NCBI RefSeq assembly: GCF_002312805.1
Contig: NZ_NMUA01000018.1
Location: forward strand, 1-64,000
DNA: 64,000 nucleotides
Direction: 5' to 3'
Source of the DNA: Sphingobium sp. D43FB
GTDB lineage: Bacteria > Pseudomonadota > Alphaproteobacteria > Sphingomonadales > Sphingomonadaceae
Positions 46,977-56,626 of this stretch are shown one piece after another. The notes beneath the pieces are model-generated. The model was not told the DNA's origin and searched no databases. It was given only the letters and a program-made list of their open reading frames with translations. A program made the translations under genes and the position numbers. Positions within the stretch are counted from its first letter, which is position 1. Each line of letters opens with the position of its first letter.

Positions 46977-47759
46977 TTAGCGGCCCTTCCAGACCCCCGG
47001 CCGCTTTTCAACGAAGGCCGTCATGCCTTCCTTCTTGTCCTCGGTCGCAGTGAGTATCTGGAACATGCGCCGCTCGGTCAGCAATCCTTGGGCAAGGCCC
47101 GTCTCGAACGCGATATTCACCATTTCCTTGTTCACCATTGCGGCCATCGGCGGCATCGCGGCGATGGCGGCCGCGGTCTTGAGCGCATCGTCCAGCAGCT
47201 CGGCGGCAGGCACGATCCGGCTCACCAGCCCCGACCGTTCGGCTTCCTCAGCGCCCATCATCCGACCCGTCAGGCACATGTCCATCGCCTTGGCCTTGCC
47301 GACCGCGCGGGTCAGGCGCTGCGATCCGCCCATGCCCGGCGCGACGCCCAGCTTGATTTCAGGCTGGCCGAATTTCGCCGTATCCGCCGCAATGATGAAA
47401 TCCGCCATCATCGCCAGTTCGCACCCACCGCCCAGCGCAAAGCCAGCGACCGCCGCGATCCACGGCTTGCGGGTGGCGACCACATGGGTCTGCCAGCCGG
47501 AAAAGAAATCCTGCAGGAAGAAATCGGCGCCGTCCTTGTCGACCATCTCCTTGATGTCCGCACCCGCCGCAAACGCCTTTTCGCTGCCGGTCAGGATCGC
47601 GCAATGCTGGGTCGGGTCGGCATCATAGGCGGCGAAAGCGGCGCTCAGGTCGCTCAGCACCTGCCCGTTGAGCGCATTCAACGCCTGCGGCCGGTTGAGC
47701 GTGATCAGCGTGACCGCGTCGTGCTGTTCGACCAGGATCGTTTCATAGGTCATTGCCAT
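46977..47759 (-). CDS. Enoyl-CoA hydratase
   Basis: Short-chain enoyl-CoA hydratase, 260 aa: [79 protein letters not shown]. Both catalytic Glu positions ([10 protein letters not shown] and QPEIKLG) are present. It could supply the hydration step (methacrylyl-CoA or crotonyl-CoA) for the valine cluster or the FadJ thiolase pathway; neighbourhood does not decide. Confidence 0.93.
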   Translation of the reverse strand: MAMTYETILVEQHDAVTLITLNRPQALNALNGQVLSDLSAAFAAYDADPTQHCAILTGSEKAFAAGADIKEMVDKDGADFFLQDFFSGWQTHVVATRKPWIAAVAGFALGGGCELAMMADFIIAADTAKFGQPEIKLGVAPGMGGSQRLTRAVGKAKAMDMCLTGRMMGAEEAERSGLVSRIVPAAELLDDALKTAAAIAAMPPMAAMVNKEMVNIAFETGLAQGLLTERRMFQILTATEDKKEGMTAFVEKRPGVWKGR

Positions 47760-47803
47760 CTCCCATTATTGCGTTGCCAATCAAGACCGCATCAATTCCG
47801 ATA

Positions 47804-47921
47804 AATCCTCCCCCTGTGGGGGAGGTGGCAGCCCGCAGGGCTGACGGAGGGGTGTCACCCTCTCGATAGCGGGACACCCCTCCGTCTGGCTGCGCCAGCC
47901 ACCTCCCCTTCCAGGGCAGGA
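47804..47921. repeat. Large palindromic repeat, CCTCCCCC family
   Basis: Left half: CTCCCCCTGTGGGGGAGGTGG and ACGGAGGGGTGTC; right half: GACACCCCTCCGT and GGCTGCGCCAGCCACCTCC. The full unit is an inverted repeat of two complex hairpins, the most complete copy of its family in the window. Confidence 0.85.
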
Positions 47922-47995
47922 TCAATTATCCACTCTGCTCTATGGACAAGCGACGCCATCCGCCACCCCCTTGCGCCCTAGCATTTCCGCCAAGC

Positions 47996-48835
47996 CTATC
48001 GGCACAGATGCATGAAATCCCGGTCATAGCTTTTGAGGTGCGCGCCGCCATCGACATAGAGCGTCTGCCCGGTCACCGCAGTCGCATCGGCCAGATAGAG
48101 GACAGCCTGCGCGATCTGGTCGGCCTGCGGCAACCGGCCAAGCGGCATCATCGCTTCCAGCCGGGCCATCTGGTCGGGATCATAATCGGGCGTCGCGATG
48201 GTCAGCCCCGGCGCGACCGCATTGACCCGCACCTTGGGCGCCAGCGCATTGGCGCTCGTCTGCGTCAGCCCCGCCAGCGCCAGCTTGGACAGCGTATAGG
48301 CCAGTTGGTCGCCATGGGGATGGTCAATCCGCTGGTCGAGAATATTGATGATGCAACGATCGCCCGTGCCGGCCGGAACCGTTGCGAACGCCTTGGTCAG
48401 CATCGCGGGCGCTGCGCAATTGACCGCATAGTGGCGCATCAACTCATCCGCCGTCACCGTGTCGATCCGGTCCTGCCCGAACATCGCGGCGCTGTTGACC
48501 AATATGTCGGGCGGACGACCGAACCGCTCGGCCACCCGCGCGATCAATTCCTCGGCATTTTCGGGGTCGGCGAAATCCACGACGAAGCCGTCCCACTCGG
48601 TGCCCTGCGCCTCCAGCGTCAGCGCCAGGTGGGAATCGAGCCGCGTATCATGGCTGCCATGGATCGCGAGCGAATGGCCGGCCTTGGCCAATGCCCCGCT
48701 TATGATCCCGCCCAGCCGCCGATGCCCGCCCGTGACCAGCGCCAGCCGCTTGGTTGCCAGCGGCAACGCGCCGACCGGCTCTACGGAAGGCCGCGCGCTG
48801 CCCAATGGACGATAGGGACGTTCTTCTTCGCTCAT
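47996..48835 (-). CDS. SDR oxidoreductase, pteridine-reductase-like
   Basis: A 279-aa SDR. The cofactor motif is TGGHRRLGGIISGALA, i.e. TGxxxRxG as in FolM/PTR1 pteridine reductases rather than TGxxxGxG; it also has NSAAMFGQD, the YTLSK catalytic pair and a GQTLYVDGG end. It overlaps folE by ATGA, so a role as dihydromonapterin or pteridine reductase is plausible. The first ~25 residues (SEEERPYRPLGSARPSVEP) are an extra N-terminal segment. Confidence 0.8.
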   Translation of the reverse strand: MSEEERPYRPLGSARPSVEPVGALPLATKRLALVTGGHRRLGGIISGALAKAGHSLAIHGSHDTRLDSHLALTLEAQGTEWDGFVVDFADPENAEELIARVAERFGRPPDILVNSAAMFGQDRIDTVTADELMRHYAVNCAAPAMLTKAFATVPAGTGDRCIINILDQRIDHPHGDQLAYTLSKLALAGLTQTSANALAPKVRVNAVAPGLTIATPDYDPDQMARLEAMMPLGRLPQADQIAQAVLYLADATAVTGQTLYVDGGAHLKSYDRDFMHLCR

Positions 48836-49437
48836 GAACCGATGAGCTTCAGCACTTCCTCGCGCGACTTTTCATCGTCGCGGAACACGCCCAGCATCCG
48901 GCTCGTCTTCATGATGACGCCCGGCGTGCGAACGCCCCGCCCGGTCATGCAGCCATGCGTCGCCTCGATCACCACGGCCACGCCCTGGGGTTTCAGATGC
49001 TCCCAGATGCAGTTGGCGACTTCGGACGTCAGCCGTTCCTGCACCTGCAAGCGGTTGGCAAAAGCATGCAGCACGCGCGCCAGCTTGGAAATGCCGACCA
49101 CATAATCGCCGGGCAGATAGGCGATATGCGCCTTGCCGACGATCGGCGCCATATGATGTTCGCAATGCGACTGGAACGGAATGTCCTTCAGCAACACGAC
49201 ATCGTCATAGCCGCCCACTTCGTGGAAGATGCGCGAGAGATGATAGGCCGGGTCATCGCCATAGCCCCGGCAATATTCGCGCCACGCCCGCGCGACCCGC
49301 TCCGGCGTTTCCACCAGCCCTTCGCGTTCCGGCATGTCGCCCGACCATCGGATCAACGTGCGGATCGCATCCGCCACTTCGGACGGAACCGGCTCCTTGC
49401 CGTTGCCAACGGTTTCCGCATCGGGATCACATGCCAT
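48832..49437 (-). CDS. folE: GTP cyclohydrolase I
   Basis: First step of tetrahydrofolate synthesis, GTP to dihydroneopterin triphosphate. The zinc ligands are in PFQSHCEHHMAPI and EATHGCMTGRGV, with QVQERLTSEVA and GISKLARVLHAFANRLQ. The 201-aa protein starts at MACDPDAE (49437), 11 nt after AAGGAG; a GTG at 49449 sits directly on that motif and is less likely. Its stop overlaps the SDR gene. Confidence 0.96.
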   Translation of the reverse strand: MACDPDAETVGNGKEPVPSEVADAIRTLIRWSGDMPEREGLVETPERVARAWREYCRGYGDDPAYHLSRIFHEVGGYDDVVLLKDIPFQSHCEHHMAPIVGKAHIAYLPGDYVVGISKLARVLHAFANRLQVQERLTSEVANCIWEHLKPQGVAVVIEATHGCMTGRGVRTPGVIMKTSRMLGVFRDDEKSREEVLKLIGS

Positions 49438-49593
49438 GAACAGCGCCACTCCTTCTTAATTGCCCCGCATATAAGGATTTGATCCTGTAATGGCCAGCCC
49501 TTTCGGGATGACTGGACATGGTATCGCACGGGTGGCAAATCGGCACCGAACGGGATCGTGAACGAACAATAATGACCTTCAAACAATTACCTC

Positions 49594-50202
49594 ATGCGCA
49601 CTGAACGGATCGCCGCCGTGCTTCTGGCCGCGGGCATGTCGTCCCGCTTCGGCGAAGATGACAAGCTCATGGCCGACCTGCGTGGCAAGCCCGTCGCAGC
49701 GCACACGTTGGAAACCGTCGCCTCCATGGCCTTTGCCGAACTGGTCGCGGTGGTCCGGCCGATCGACGTCGCCCCGGTCCTCCACCGCAAACTGGATCGA
49801 CGCGGCTACACTATCATCGTCAATGACCGCCCCGAAGACGGCATTTCGGGCAGTATCGTGCGCGCGGTCGAACATCTCATGCCGATCAACAGCGTGCGCG
49901 GCATCCTCATCTGCCTCGCCGACATGCCCGACGTGCCGCAAAGCCATTATAACCGCATCTGCCTCGCGGCCGAGGATATCCGCTCGGTCGTCGCCAGCAC
50001 CGACGGCTTCTCCTCCTCGCCCCCCGCCTTCATCGGCCGCAAGCATTTCCCCGAATTGCTGCGCCTGCGCGGGGATCAGGGCGCGCGCGCCTTGCTCAGC
50101 CATGGCCTCCAGATCGACACCAGCGTCGGCATCCTGCACGATATCGACACGCCGGAGGATCTGGTGAGCAGCGTGCCGCCAGTACCCGGCGGATCAACTT
50201 GA
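49594..50202 (+). CDS. MobA/MocA-like nucleotidyltransferase
   Basis: NTP_transf_3 family protein, 202 aa: IAAVLLAAGMSSRFGEDDKLMADLRGKPV with the GxxxR/K loop, and LICLADMPDVPQSHYNRIC with the conserved Asp of MocA/MobA. The family includes molybdopterin cytidylyl- and guanylyltransferases, and the MocA-like subgroup often serves molybdenum hydroxylases. No such enzyme is next to it here. The stop overlaps the convergent MFS gene by 9 nt. Confidence 0.85.
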   Translation: MRTERIAAVLLAAGMSSRFGEDDKLMADLRGKPVAAHTLETVASMAFAELVAVVRPIDVAPVLHRKLDRRGYTIIVNDRPEDGISGSIVRAVEHLMPINSVRGILICLADMPDVPQSHYNRICLAAEDIRSVVASTDGFSSSPPAFIGRKHFPELLRLRGDQGARALLSHGLQIDTSVGILHDIDTPEDLVSSVPPVPGGST

Positions 50203-51864
50203 TCGGGTCGGGTCGGTCATCGCATCGGCCATCTCGCGTGGATCGGGCGCACGGCTGAGCGGCAGCGATCCGGTCTGCCGTTCCAGCATCCGATGCACCA
50301 CCGGCGGCACCGGCCCCGTATGCAAGGCCCAGATGGCATCGCTATTGGCGATGTCGGCGACGGTCCGCCGCTGATTATGCCGCACATAATCGAGCCAGGT
50401 CGACACATGATAGCGCTCGATCCACAGTTCAGGATCGCTCAAATCCCGCATCAATGACCAGCCATGCGCCCCATCGCGCCGCCTTATCCGCCGCCGCTCG
50501 CTCATCGCGGTCAGGAACGGCACGACCGATCCGGCCGGAATGCGATATTCGATCGTCACCACCACCGGCCCGCTGCGCGGCTCGACCGGCACCGCCGTAT
50601 CCGGCTCCCGCCACCTATTCTGCAGGTCCAGATTATCGTCGCCAATCTGCGGCAGCGGGCGCATCAGACCGATCAGCGCCGCCACGAACTGCACCGCCGC
50701 CGACGCATAAAGCGCCTCGACCACGCCCTGGCTTTCGGCCAGCCAGCCGAATAGCCAAGCACCGATCGCCATCCCGCCAAAAGCACTCATCTGATAGAGC
50801 GAAACCGACCGCGCCACCACCCAGCGCGGCGCGGACATCTGCACCGACACGTTGAAGGTCGACAGCGCCGTGACCCAGCCGAACCCGGCCAGCAGATAGC
50901 CAAGCAGCGCCAGCCCCAGCCAACTGCTCATACCGGTGATCGCCGTCCCCAGCGCCAGCATTAGCGCCGCATAGCGCACGATATGTTCGACCGACAGCCG
51001 CGCGCGCAAGTGCCGGGTCGACAAGGCCCCCGTCACCGCCCCCAACCCGAACGCGCCGCTGGTGAGGCCGAAGGTCAGCGCGCCGCCCCCCAATATGTCG
51101 CGCGCCACCAGCGGCATCAGTGCCGACACGGCGCTCGCGCCAATGCCGAACACCGCCGCGCGCAGCAGCACCAACTGGATATTGGGCGACATCGCGACAT
51201 ACCGAACCCCCGCCCGCATCGCCAACGCCAGCCGCTCGCGCGGCAAGATCTTGGGCGGCAGTTCAGGCTCCCAGCGAGACAGCACTACCAGCAGCCCGAC
51301 ATAGCTGACCGCATTGGTCAGGAACGCCGCCGCCGCCCCCGCCGTCGCGACGATGACGCCGCCCAGCGCCGGGCCGACGCTTCGCGCCAGGTTGAAGCCC
51401 ATCGAGTTCATTGCCACCGCGCTCGGCAAGATCGCGCGCGGCACCATGTCGCCGACCGCCGCTTGCCAGGCCGGGCCATTGATCGCCGTGGCGCATCCCA
51501 GCGCAAAAGTGAACGCGAGCAGCAGCCAGGGCGTCATCCACCCGGCCCAGGCCGTGACCGCCAGCAACGCCGACACCACCAGCATCCAGCTCTGGCAGGC
51601 GATCATCACCTTGCGCCGGTCCAGATTGTCGGCGACCGCCCCCGCCCACAGCGACAGCAGCATGATCGGCAGCGTCGTTGCCGCAGGCACCAGCGCAATC
51701 AGCATCGGCGACGCCGATAGCGAAATCATCATCCACGCCGCGCCGACCGACTGGATCAGCCCGCCGAAATTGGACGCCAGGCTCGCCATCCAGATCGCGC
51801 GAAAGGTAGGGACGGAGAAGGGCGACGGCGCGGGGGGAGACTCGGCTGGGGACACGCCCCCCAT
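50194..51864 (-). CDS. MFS transporter (EntS-like, MFS_3) with C-terminal extension
   Basis: A 556-aa inner-membrane exporter with 12 hydrophobic segments; family signs are AVADNLDRRKVMIACQSWMLVVSALLAV, MNSMGFNLARSVGPALGGV and PLVARDILGGGALTFGLTSGAFGLGAV. The last ~120 residues form a soluble part (VTIEYRIPAGSVVPFLTAMSERRRIRRRDGAHGWSL) with an ABM-like look, as in the DUF894-type MFS_3 proteins. Probably exports a small organic molecule; substrate unknown. Confidence 0.9.
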   Translation of the reverse strand: MGGVSPAESPPAPSPFSVPTFRAIWMASLASNFGGLIQSVGAAWMMISLSASPMLIALVPAATTLPIMLLSLWAGAVADNLDRRKVMIACQSWMLVVSALLAVTAWAGWMTPWLLLAFTFALGCATAINGPAWQAAVGDMVPRAILPSAVAMNSMGFNLARSVGPALGGVIVATAGAAAAFLTNAVSYVGLLVVLSRWEPELPPKILPRERLALAMRAGVRYVAMSPNIQLVLLRAAVFGIGASAVSALMPLVARDILGGGALTFGLTSGAFGLGAVTGALSTRHLRARLSVEHIVRYAALMLALGTAITGMSSWLGLALLGYLLAGFGWVTALSTFNVSVQMSAPRWVVARSVSLYQMSAFGGMAIGAWLFGWLAESQGVVEALYASAAVQFVAALIGLMRPLPQIGDDNLDLQNRWREPDTAVPVEPRSGPVVVTIEYRIPAGSVVPFLTAMSERRRIRRRDGAHGWSLMRDLSDPELWIERYHVSTWLDYVRHNQRRTVADIANSDAIWALHTGPVPPVVHRMLERQTGSLPLSRAPDPREMADAMTDPTRSS

Positions 51865-52037
51865 GAAGCGGAATTGGACCGCAGCGTCAAACCCGCAACG
51901 GGCGCAAACTGCCGCTACGTCAGGGCCAGTAGGGGCAGAAAAACATATTTCCCGCTTGCACTTTACGTAAACGTAAATACATTCAGTGCCGGTATCCGAT
52001 GCGCCCGGCAGGGGCGACCCACGGAGAGGAAAGCCAC

Positions 52038-53246
52038 ATGGAAGCTTATATTTACGACGCCGTCAGGACACCCCGTGGCCGGGGCAAGCCGGACGGTTCG
52101 CTGCACGAAATCACCCCCGTTCAGCTCGCGACGCAAATGCTTGAGGCGATCCGCGATCGCGCCGCGATCGACACCGTCGATGTCGACGACGTCATTCTGG
52201 GCTGCGTGACGCCGGTCGGTGAACAAGGCGCGGACATTGCCCGCACCGCCGTCCTCAACGCCGACTATGCCCTGACCACGCCAGGCGTTCAGGTCAACCG
52301 CTTCTGCGCCTCCGGCCTTGAAGCCGTAAATATCGCCGCGGCCAAGGTGCTGTCTGGCGAAGCCCTGTTCGCCATCGGCGGCGGCGTCGAGTCCATGAGC
52401 CGCGTGCCGATGGCATCGGATGGCGGCGCGCTCGCCATGGACCCGGCGGTCGCGTACAAAACCTATTTCGCCCCCCAGGGCATCGGCGCCGACGTCATCG
52501 CCACCAAATTCGGCATCAGCCGCGACGATGCCGACGCCTATGCCGTCGAGAGCCAGAAGCGCGCCAAGATGGCGTGGGACGAAGGCCGTTTCGCCAAGTC
52601 GATCGTCCCCGTTCGCGACGTGATGGGCCAGGTCGTCCTCGACCATGACGAACATATGCGTCCCGAAGCGACTATGCAGTCGCTCGGTGCGCTCAAGCCC
52701 GCCTTCACCGCGATGGGTGAGGAAATGCCCGGCTTCGACACCGTCGCCCTGCTCCGCTACCCCGAATTGGAGCGGGTCAACCATATCCACCATGCCGGCA
52801 ACAGCAGCGGCATCGTCGACGGCGCGGCCGCCGTGCTGGTGGGCAACAAGGATATGGGCGACAAATATGGCATCAAACCCCGCGCCCGCATCCGCGCCAT
52901 GGCCTCGATCGGCTCTGAACCGCTGATCATGCTGACCGGCCCGGAATTCGTCGCGGGCAAGCTGCTCGCCCGCGCGGGCATGACCACCGCCGACATCGAC
53001 CTGTGGGAACTCAATGAAGCCTTCGCCAGCGTCGTGCTGCGCTATATGCAGGCGATGAAGCTCGACCATGACCAGATCAACGTCAATGGCGGCGCAATCG
53101 CGATGGGCCATCCGCTGGGCGCGACCGGCGCGATGGTGCTGGGCACTGCGCTCGACGAACTGGAACGATCGGGCAAGGGCACCGCGCTCATCAACCTGTG
53201 CGTTGGCGCGGGCATGGGCACCGGCATCATCATCGAGCGTATTTAA
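52038..53246 (+). CDS. Acetyl-CoA C-acyltransferase (thiolase)
   Basis: Thiolase of fatty-acid beta-oxidation, 402 aa: active-site Cys in [14 protein letters not shown], His in [19 protein letters not shown] and the second Cys in [12 protein letters not shown]. Starts at 52038 ([20 protein letters not shown]) with GGAGAGG upstream; the ORF extended from 51999 has no Shine-Dalgarno. Followed by the FadJ-type gene across a palindromic repeat. Confidence 0.94.
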   Translation: MEAYIYDAVRTPRGRGKPDGSLHEITPVQLATQMLEAIRDRAAIDTVDVDDVILGCVTPVGEQGADIARTAVLNADYALTTPGVQVNRFCASGLEAVNIAAAKVLSGEALFAIGGGVESMSRVPMASDGGALAMDPAVAYKTYFAPQGIGADVIATKFGISRDDADAYAVESQKRAKMAWDEGRFAKSIVPVRDVMGQVVLDHDEHMRPEATMQSLGALKPAFTAMGEEMPGFDTVALLRYPELERVNHIHHAGNSSGIVDGAAAVLVGNKDMGDKYGIKPRARIRAMASIGSEPLIMLTGPEFVAGKLLARAGMTTADIDLWELNEAFASVVLRYMQAMKLDHDQINVNGGAIAMGHPLGATGAMVLGTALDELERSGKGTALINLCVGAGMGTGIIIERI

Positions 53247-53259
53247 GAAACAACAAAAT

Positions 53260-53360
53260 CCGTTCGTGCTGAGTAGGGGCTGAGCGAAGTCGAAGCCCCG
53301 TATCGAAGCACCCTTCGATACGCCATTTCGACAGGCTCAATGGCTACTCAGGACGAACGG
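53260..53360. repeat. Palindromic repeat, CCGTTCG family
   Basis: CCGTTCGTGCTGAGTAGGGG at the left, CTACTCAGGACGAACGG at the right, with AAGTCGAAG and ATTTCGACAGGCT inner arms. Lies between thiolase and multifunctional enzyme genes. Confidence 0.85.
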
Positions 53361-53382
53361 AGTTGGAAGAGGCAGCATCATC

Positions 53383-55560
53383 ATGCAGACCATCGCATTC
53401 ACCACCGACGCCGACGGCATCGCCACGCTGACGATCGACGTTCCCGACCAGTCGATGAACGTCATCGGCCCCGACTTCCTGGCCGATCTCGACACCGCCA
53501 TCACCCGCATCGCGTCCGAGGAAGCGATCAAGGGCGCAGTCATCGCATCGGGCAAGGACAGCGGCTTCATGGCCGGTATGGACCTTAAATATTTCGGCTC
53601 CATGCTCGCGACCAAGGATGGCAGCCGTCCTGCCCCCGCCGCCATCTTCGACCAGGTTTTCATCCTCAACCAGTTGTTCCGTCGCCTCGAAACCTGCGGC
53701 AAGCCGGTAGCCTGCGCGATCGAGGGCACCTGCGTCGGCGGCGGTTTCGAACTCGCGCTCGCCTGCCACCGCCGTTTTGTCGGCGACAGCAGCAAAACCC
53801 AGCTTGGCCTGCCCGAAATCCTCATCGGCCTCTTCCCCGGCGGCGGCGGTTCGCAGCGTCTGCCGCGCCTGATGGGTGTGCAGGCCGCCCTCATGTACAT
53901 GCTGCAGGGCAAGCTGTTCCGCCCCGCCGAAGCCGCCATGCTAAAGGTGGTGGATCAGGTCGTGCCGCAGGGCACGGCAGTCGAGGCAGCACGCGAATGG
54001 GTGAAGGCCAACCCCACCGCCAACACCCAGCCCTGGGACGTCAAGGGCTTCAAATTCCCCGGCGGCGTCGGTCAGTTCAACCCCGGCTTCGTCCAGACGA
54101 TGGTCGGCGCGCTGCCCATGACCCTCAAGCAGACCCAGCGCAACATGAACGCGCCGATCGCCCTGCTCTCGGCCGTCTATGAAGGCGCGCAACTCCCCTT
54201 CGACCGCGCAATCCGCATCGAAAGCAAATATTTCGCCAGGGTCGCCGCCGATCCGCAGGCAAGCAACATGATCCGCAGCCTGTTCGTCAACAAACAGGCT
54301 GCCGAACGCGGCGCGCGCCGTCCCAAGGCTGAACCCAAGGTGCCCACCACGAAGCTCGCCATGCTCGGCGCGGGCATGATGGGCGCTGGCATCGCCACCG
54401 TCGCCGCGCAGGCGGGGATGGAGGTCGTGCTGTTCGACCGTGACATCGCCTATGCGGAAAAGGGCAAGGCCCATGTCGAAACGGTGCTCAAGAAGCGCCT
54501 GGGCAAAGGCATGACGCCGGAGAAAGTGGCGGCAACGCTCGCCCGCGTAACCCCCACCGCCGACTATGCCGATCTCGCCGGTGCGGACTTCGTGATCGAA
54601 GCGGTATTCGAGGATGTAACGATCAAGGCCGAAGTCACCAAACAGGTCGAAGCGGTCCTCGGTCCAGACGTCATCTTCGGCTCCAACACTTCCACCCTGC
54701 CGATCACCAAGCTGGCGACCGCCTGGTCCAAGCCCGCCAATTTCATCGGCGTCCATTTCTTCTCGCCGGTCGAAAAAATGCCGCTGGTGGAAATCATCCT
54801 CGGCAAAGAAACTGGCCCGGCCGCCATTGCCAAGGCACTCGATTTCGTCGCCCAGATCAAAAAGACGCCGATCGTCGTCAATGACAGCCGTGGCTTCTAC
54901 ACCTCGCGCTGCTTCGGCACCTATGTACAGGAAGGCGCCGAACTGGTCGCCGAGGGGATCAACCCGGCGCTCATCGAAAATGCCGGCAAGCAGCTTGGCA
55001 TGCCGGTCGGCCCGCTCGCGGTCAGCGACGAAGTCTCGATCGAGCTTGGCTATAAAGTCATGACGGCCGCGAAGAAGGAATTGGGCGACGCCTATGTCGT
55101 GCAGCGTTCCGACGACGTCATGACGCAGATGGTCGAACGCGACCGTCTCGGCCGCAAAAATGGCAAGGGCTGGTACGACTATCCCGAAGGCGGCAAGAAG
55201 ATGCTGTGGTCGGGCATTGCCGACCTCTTCCCCCGCGCCGACGATCAGCCCGATGTCGAAGCGGTGAAGGAACGCCTCCTCTATCGCCAGCTTATCGAAT
55301 GCGCCCGCTGCTATGAGGAAGGCGTGCTGGAAACGCCGGAAGATGGCGACATTGGCGCGATCTTCGGCTGGGGCTTTGCGCCTTATACCGGCGGTCCCTT
55401 CGCGCATATGGACACGGTCGGCATCGCCCATGTCGTCGCCGTGCTGGATCGGTTGTGGGCCGCCCATGGCGACCGCTTCGCCGCCACCGAACAGTTGCGC
55501 GCGATGGCCGCCACCGGCGCGACCTTCTACCAGTCGGTGCCAGACCGCGCGGCGGCATGA
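53383..55560 (+). CDS. Multifunctional fatty-acid oxidation protein (FadJ/FadB-type)
   Basis: Enoyl-CoA hydratase fused to 3-hydroxyacyl-CoA dehydrogenase, 725 aa. N-terminal crotonase: SGKDSGFMAGMDLKYFG, AIEGTCVGGGFELALACHRRFVG and ILIGLFPGGGGSQRLPRL. From about residue 325 the NAD domain: LAMLGAGMMGAGIATVAAQAGMEVVLFDRD, VGSNTSTLPITKL, VHFFSPVEKMPLVEII, then C-terminal 3HCDH repeats. It partners the thiolase immediately upstream. Confidence 0.95.
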   Translation: MQTIAFTTDADGIATLTIDVPDQSMNVIGPDFLADLDTAITRIASEEAIKGAVIASGKDSGFMAGMDLKYFGSMLATKDGSRPAPAAIFDQVFILNQLFRRLETCGKPVACAIEGTCVGGGFELALACHRRFVGDSSKTQLGLPEILIGLFPGGGGSQRLPRLMGVQAALMYMLQGKLFRPAEAAMLKVVDQVVPQGTAVEAAREWVKANPTANTQPWDVKGFKFPGGVGQFNPGFVQTMVGALPMTLKQTQRNMNAPIALLSAVYEGAQLPFDRAIRIESKYFARVAADPQASNMIRSLFVNKQAAERGARRPKAEPKVPTTKLAMLGAGMMGAGIATVAAQAGMEVVLFDRDIAYAEKGKAHVETVLKKRLGKGMTPEKVAATLARVTPTADYADLAGADFVIEAVFEDVTIKAEVTKQVEAVLGPDVIFGSNTSTLPITKLATAWSKPANFIGVHFFSPVEKMPLVEIILGKETGPAAIAKALDFVAQIKKTPIVVNDSRGFYTSRCFGTYVQEGAELVAEGINPALIENAGKQLGMPVGPLAVSDEVSIELGYKVMTAAKKELGDAYVVQRSDDVMTQMVERDRLGRKNGKGWYDYPEGGKKMLWSGIADLFPRADDQPDVEAVKERLLYRQLIECARCYEEGVLETPEDGDIGAIFGWGFAPYTGGPFAHMDTVGIAHVVAVLDRLWAAHGDRFAATEQLRAMAATGATFYQSVPDRAAA

Positions 55561-55590
55561 TCGGACTGTAAATCTTAACGACGCTAAGCT

Positions 55591-55624
55591 ACGTCTCCCC
55601 GGCAGCAGTTGGGGAGACGTTTTT
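55591..55624 (+). terminator. Hairpin plus T run that also contains the galE RBS
   Basis: ACGTCTCCCC (55591-55600) and GGGGAGACGT (55611-55620) are perfect partners around a 10-nt loop, followed by TTTTC. It is thus a rho-independent terminator for the FadJ-type gene. However, the right arm holds GGGGAG, the only Shine-Dalgarno-like sequence before galE (ATG at 55628), so the same hairpin could also mask the galE RBS. Confidence 0.7.
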
Positions 55625-55627
55625 CTT

Positions 55628-56626
55628 ATGCGCGAAAAGCCGACGATATTGGTCACGGGCGGCGCTGGCTATATCGGCAGCCATGCCGTGCTGGCGCTCA
55701 AAGACGCGGGCTATGGCGTCATCGTCATCGACAATCTCGTCACCGGCTTCCGCTGGGCGGTTCCTGACGATGTGCCTTTCGTGCAGGGCGACATTGCCGA
55801 CCAGCCGCTCGTTGAAGCGACGCTGCGTGACCATGGCATCACCGCGATCATGCATTTCGCGGGGTCCGTCGTCGTGCCGGAATCGGTCGAAAACCCGCTC
55901 AAATATTATCATAACAACAGCGCCAAGACCCGCGACCTGATCGACAGCGCGGTGCGCGTCGGCGTGCCCCATTTCATCTTTTCCTCCACCGCCGCCACCT
56001 ATGGCACGCCGGATGTGGAAGCGGTGCGGGAAGACACCCCGCAACAGCCGATCAATCCCTACGGCATGTCCAAGCTGATGACCGAATATATGCTGCGCGA
56101 CGTCGCGGCCGCGCATCCGATGAACTTCTGCGCGCTGCGCTATTTCAACGTCGCAGGGGCCGATCCGCAGGGGCGCACCGGCCAGTCGACAGCGGGCGCG
56201 ACTCATTTGATCAAGGTCGCCGTCGAAGCCGCGCTGGGCAAGCGCGAAAGCGTCGCCATCTTCGGCACCGACTTCGCCACCCCGGACGGCACGGGCGTCC
56301 GCGACTATATTCATGTCAGCGACCTTGCCGCCGCCCATGTGCTGGCGCTCGAAGCGCTGATGGTGGAGCCGGATCGCAATCATTTGCTCAATTGCGGCTA
56401 TGGTCGGGGCTTTTCAGTGCTGGACGTGCTTGATGCCGTCGACCGCGCCACCAACAATCCCATCACGCGCGTCATGGCCCCGCGCCGGGCGGGCGATCCT
56501 GCCGCGCTGATTTCGGACAATCGCGCCATCCTTGCCGCCTTCCCCTGGCAGCCGCGCTATGCCAATCTCGACCTGATCGTCGCCCATGCCCTCGCCTGGG
56601 AGCGCGCCTTGGAGACTCGCGCATGA
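55628..56626 (+). CDS. galE: UDP-glucose 4-epimerase
   Basis: Interconverts UDP-glucose and UDP-galactose for polysaccharide synthesis. The 332-aa SDR carries ILVTGGAGYIGSHAVLALKDAGYGVIVIDNL, the catalytic YxxxK in YGMSKLMTEYM, and NVAGADPQGRTGQS. The start at 55628 is preceded only by the RBS lying in the upstream hairpin. Its stop overlaps the next gene by ATGA. Confidence 0.95.
   Translation: MREKPTILVTGGAGYIGSHAVLALKDAGYGVIVIDNLVTGFRWAVPDDVPFVQGDIADQPLVEATLRDHGITAIMHFAGSVVVPESVENPLKYYHNNSAKTRDLIDSAVRVGVPHFIFSSTAATYGTPDVEAVREDTPQQPINPYGMSKLMTEYMLRDVAAAHPMNFCALRYFNVAGADPQGRTGQSTAGATHLIKVAVEAALGKRESVAIFGTDFATPDGTGVRDYIHVSDLAAAHVLALEALMVEPDRNHLLNCGYGRGFSVLDVLDAVDRATNNPITRVMAPRRAGDPAALISDNRAILAAFPWQPRYANLDLIVAHALAWERALETRA

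Noticed and set aside
53941..55656. 571-codon minus-strand frame
   Set aside because: Antisense of the multifunctional oxidation enzyme.
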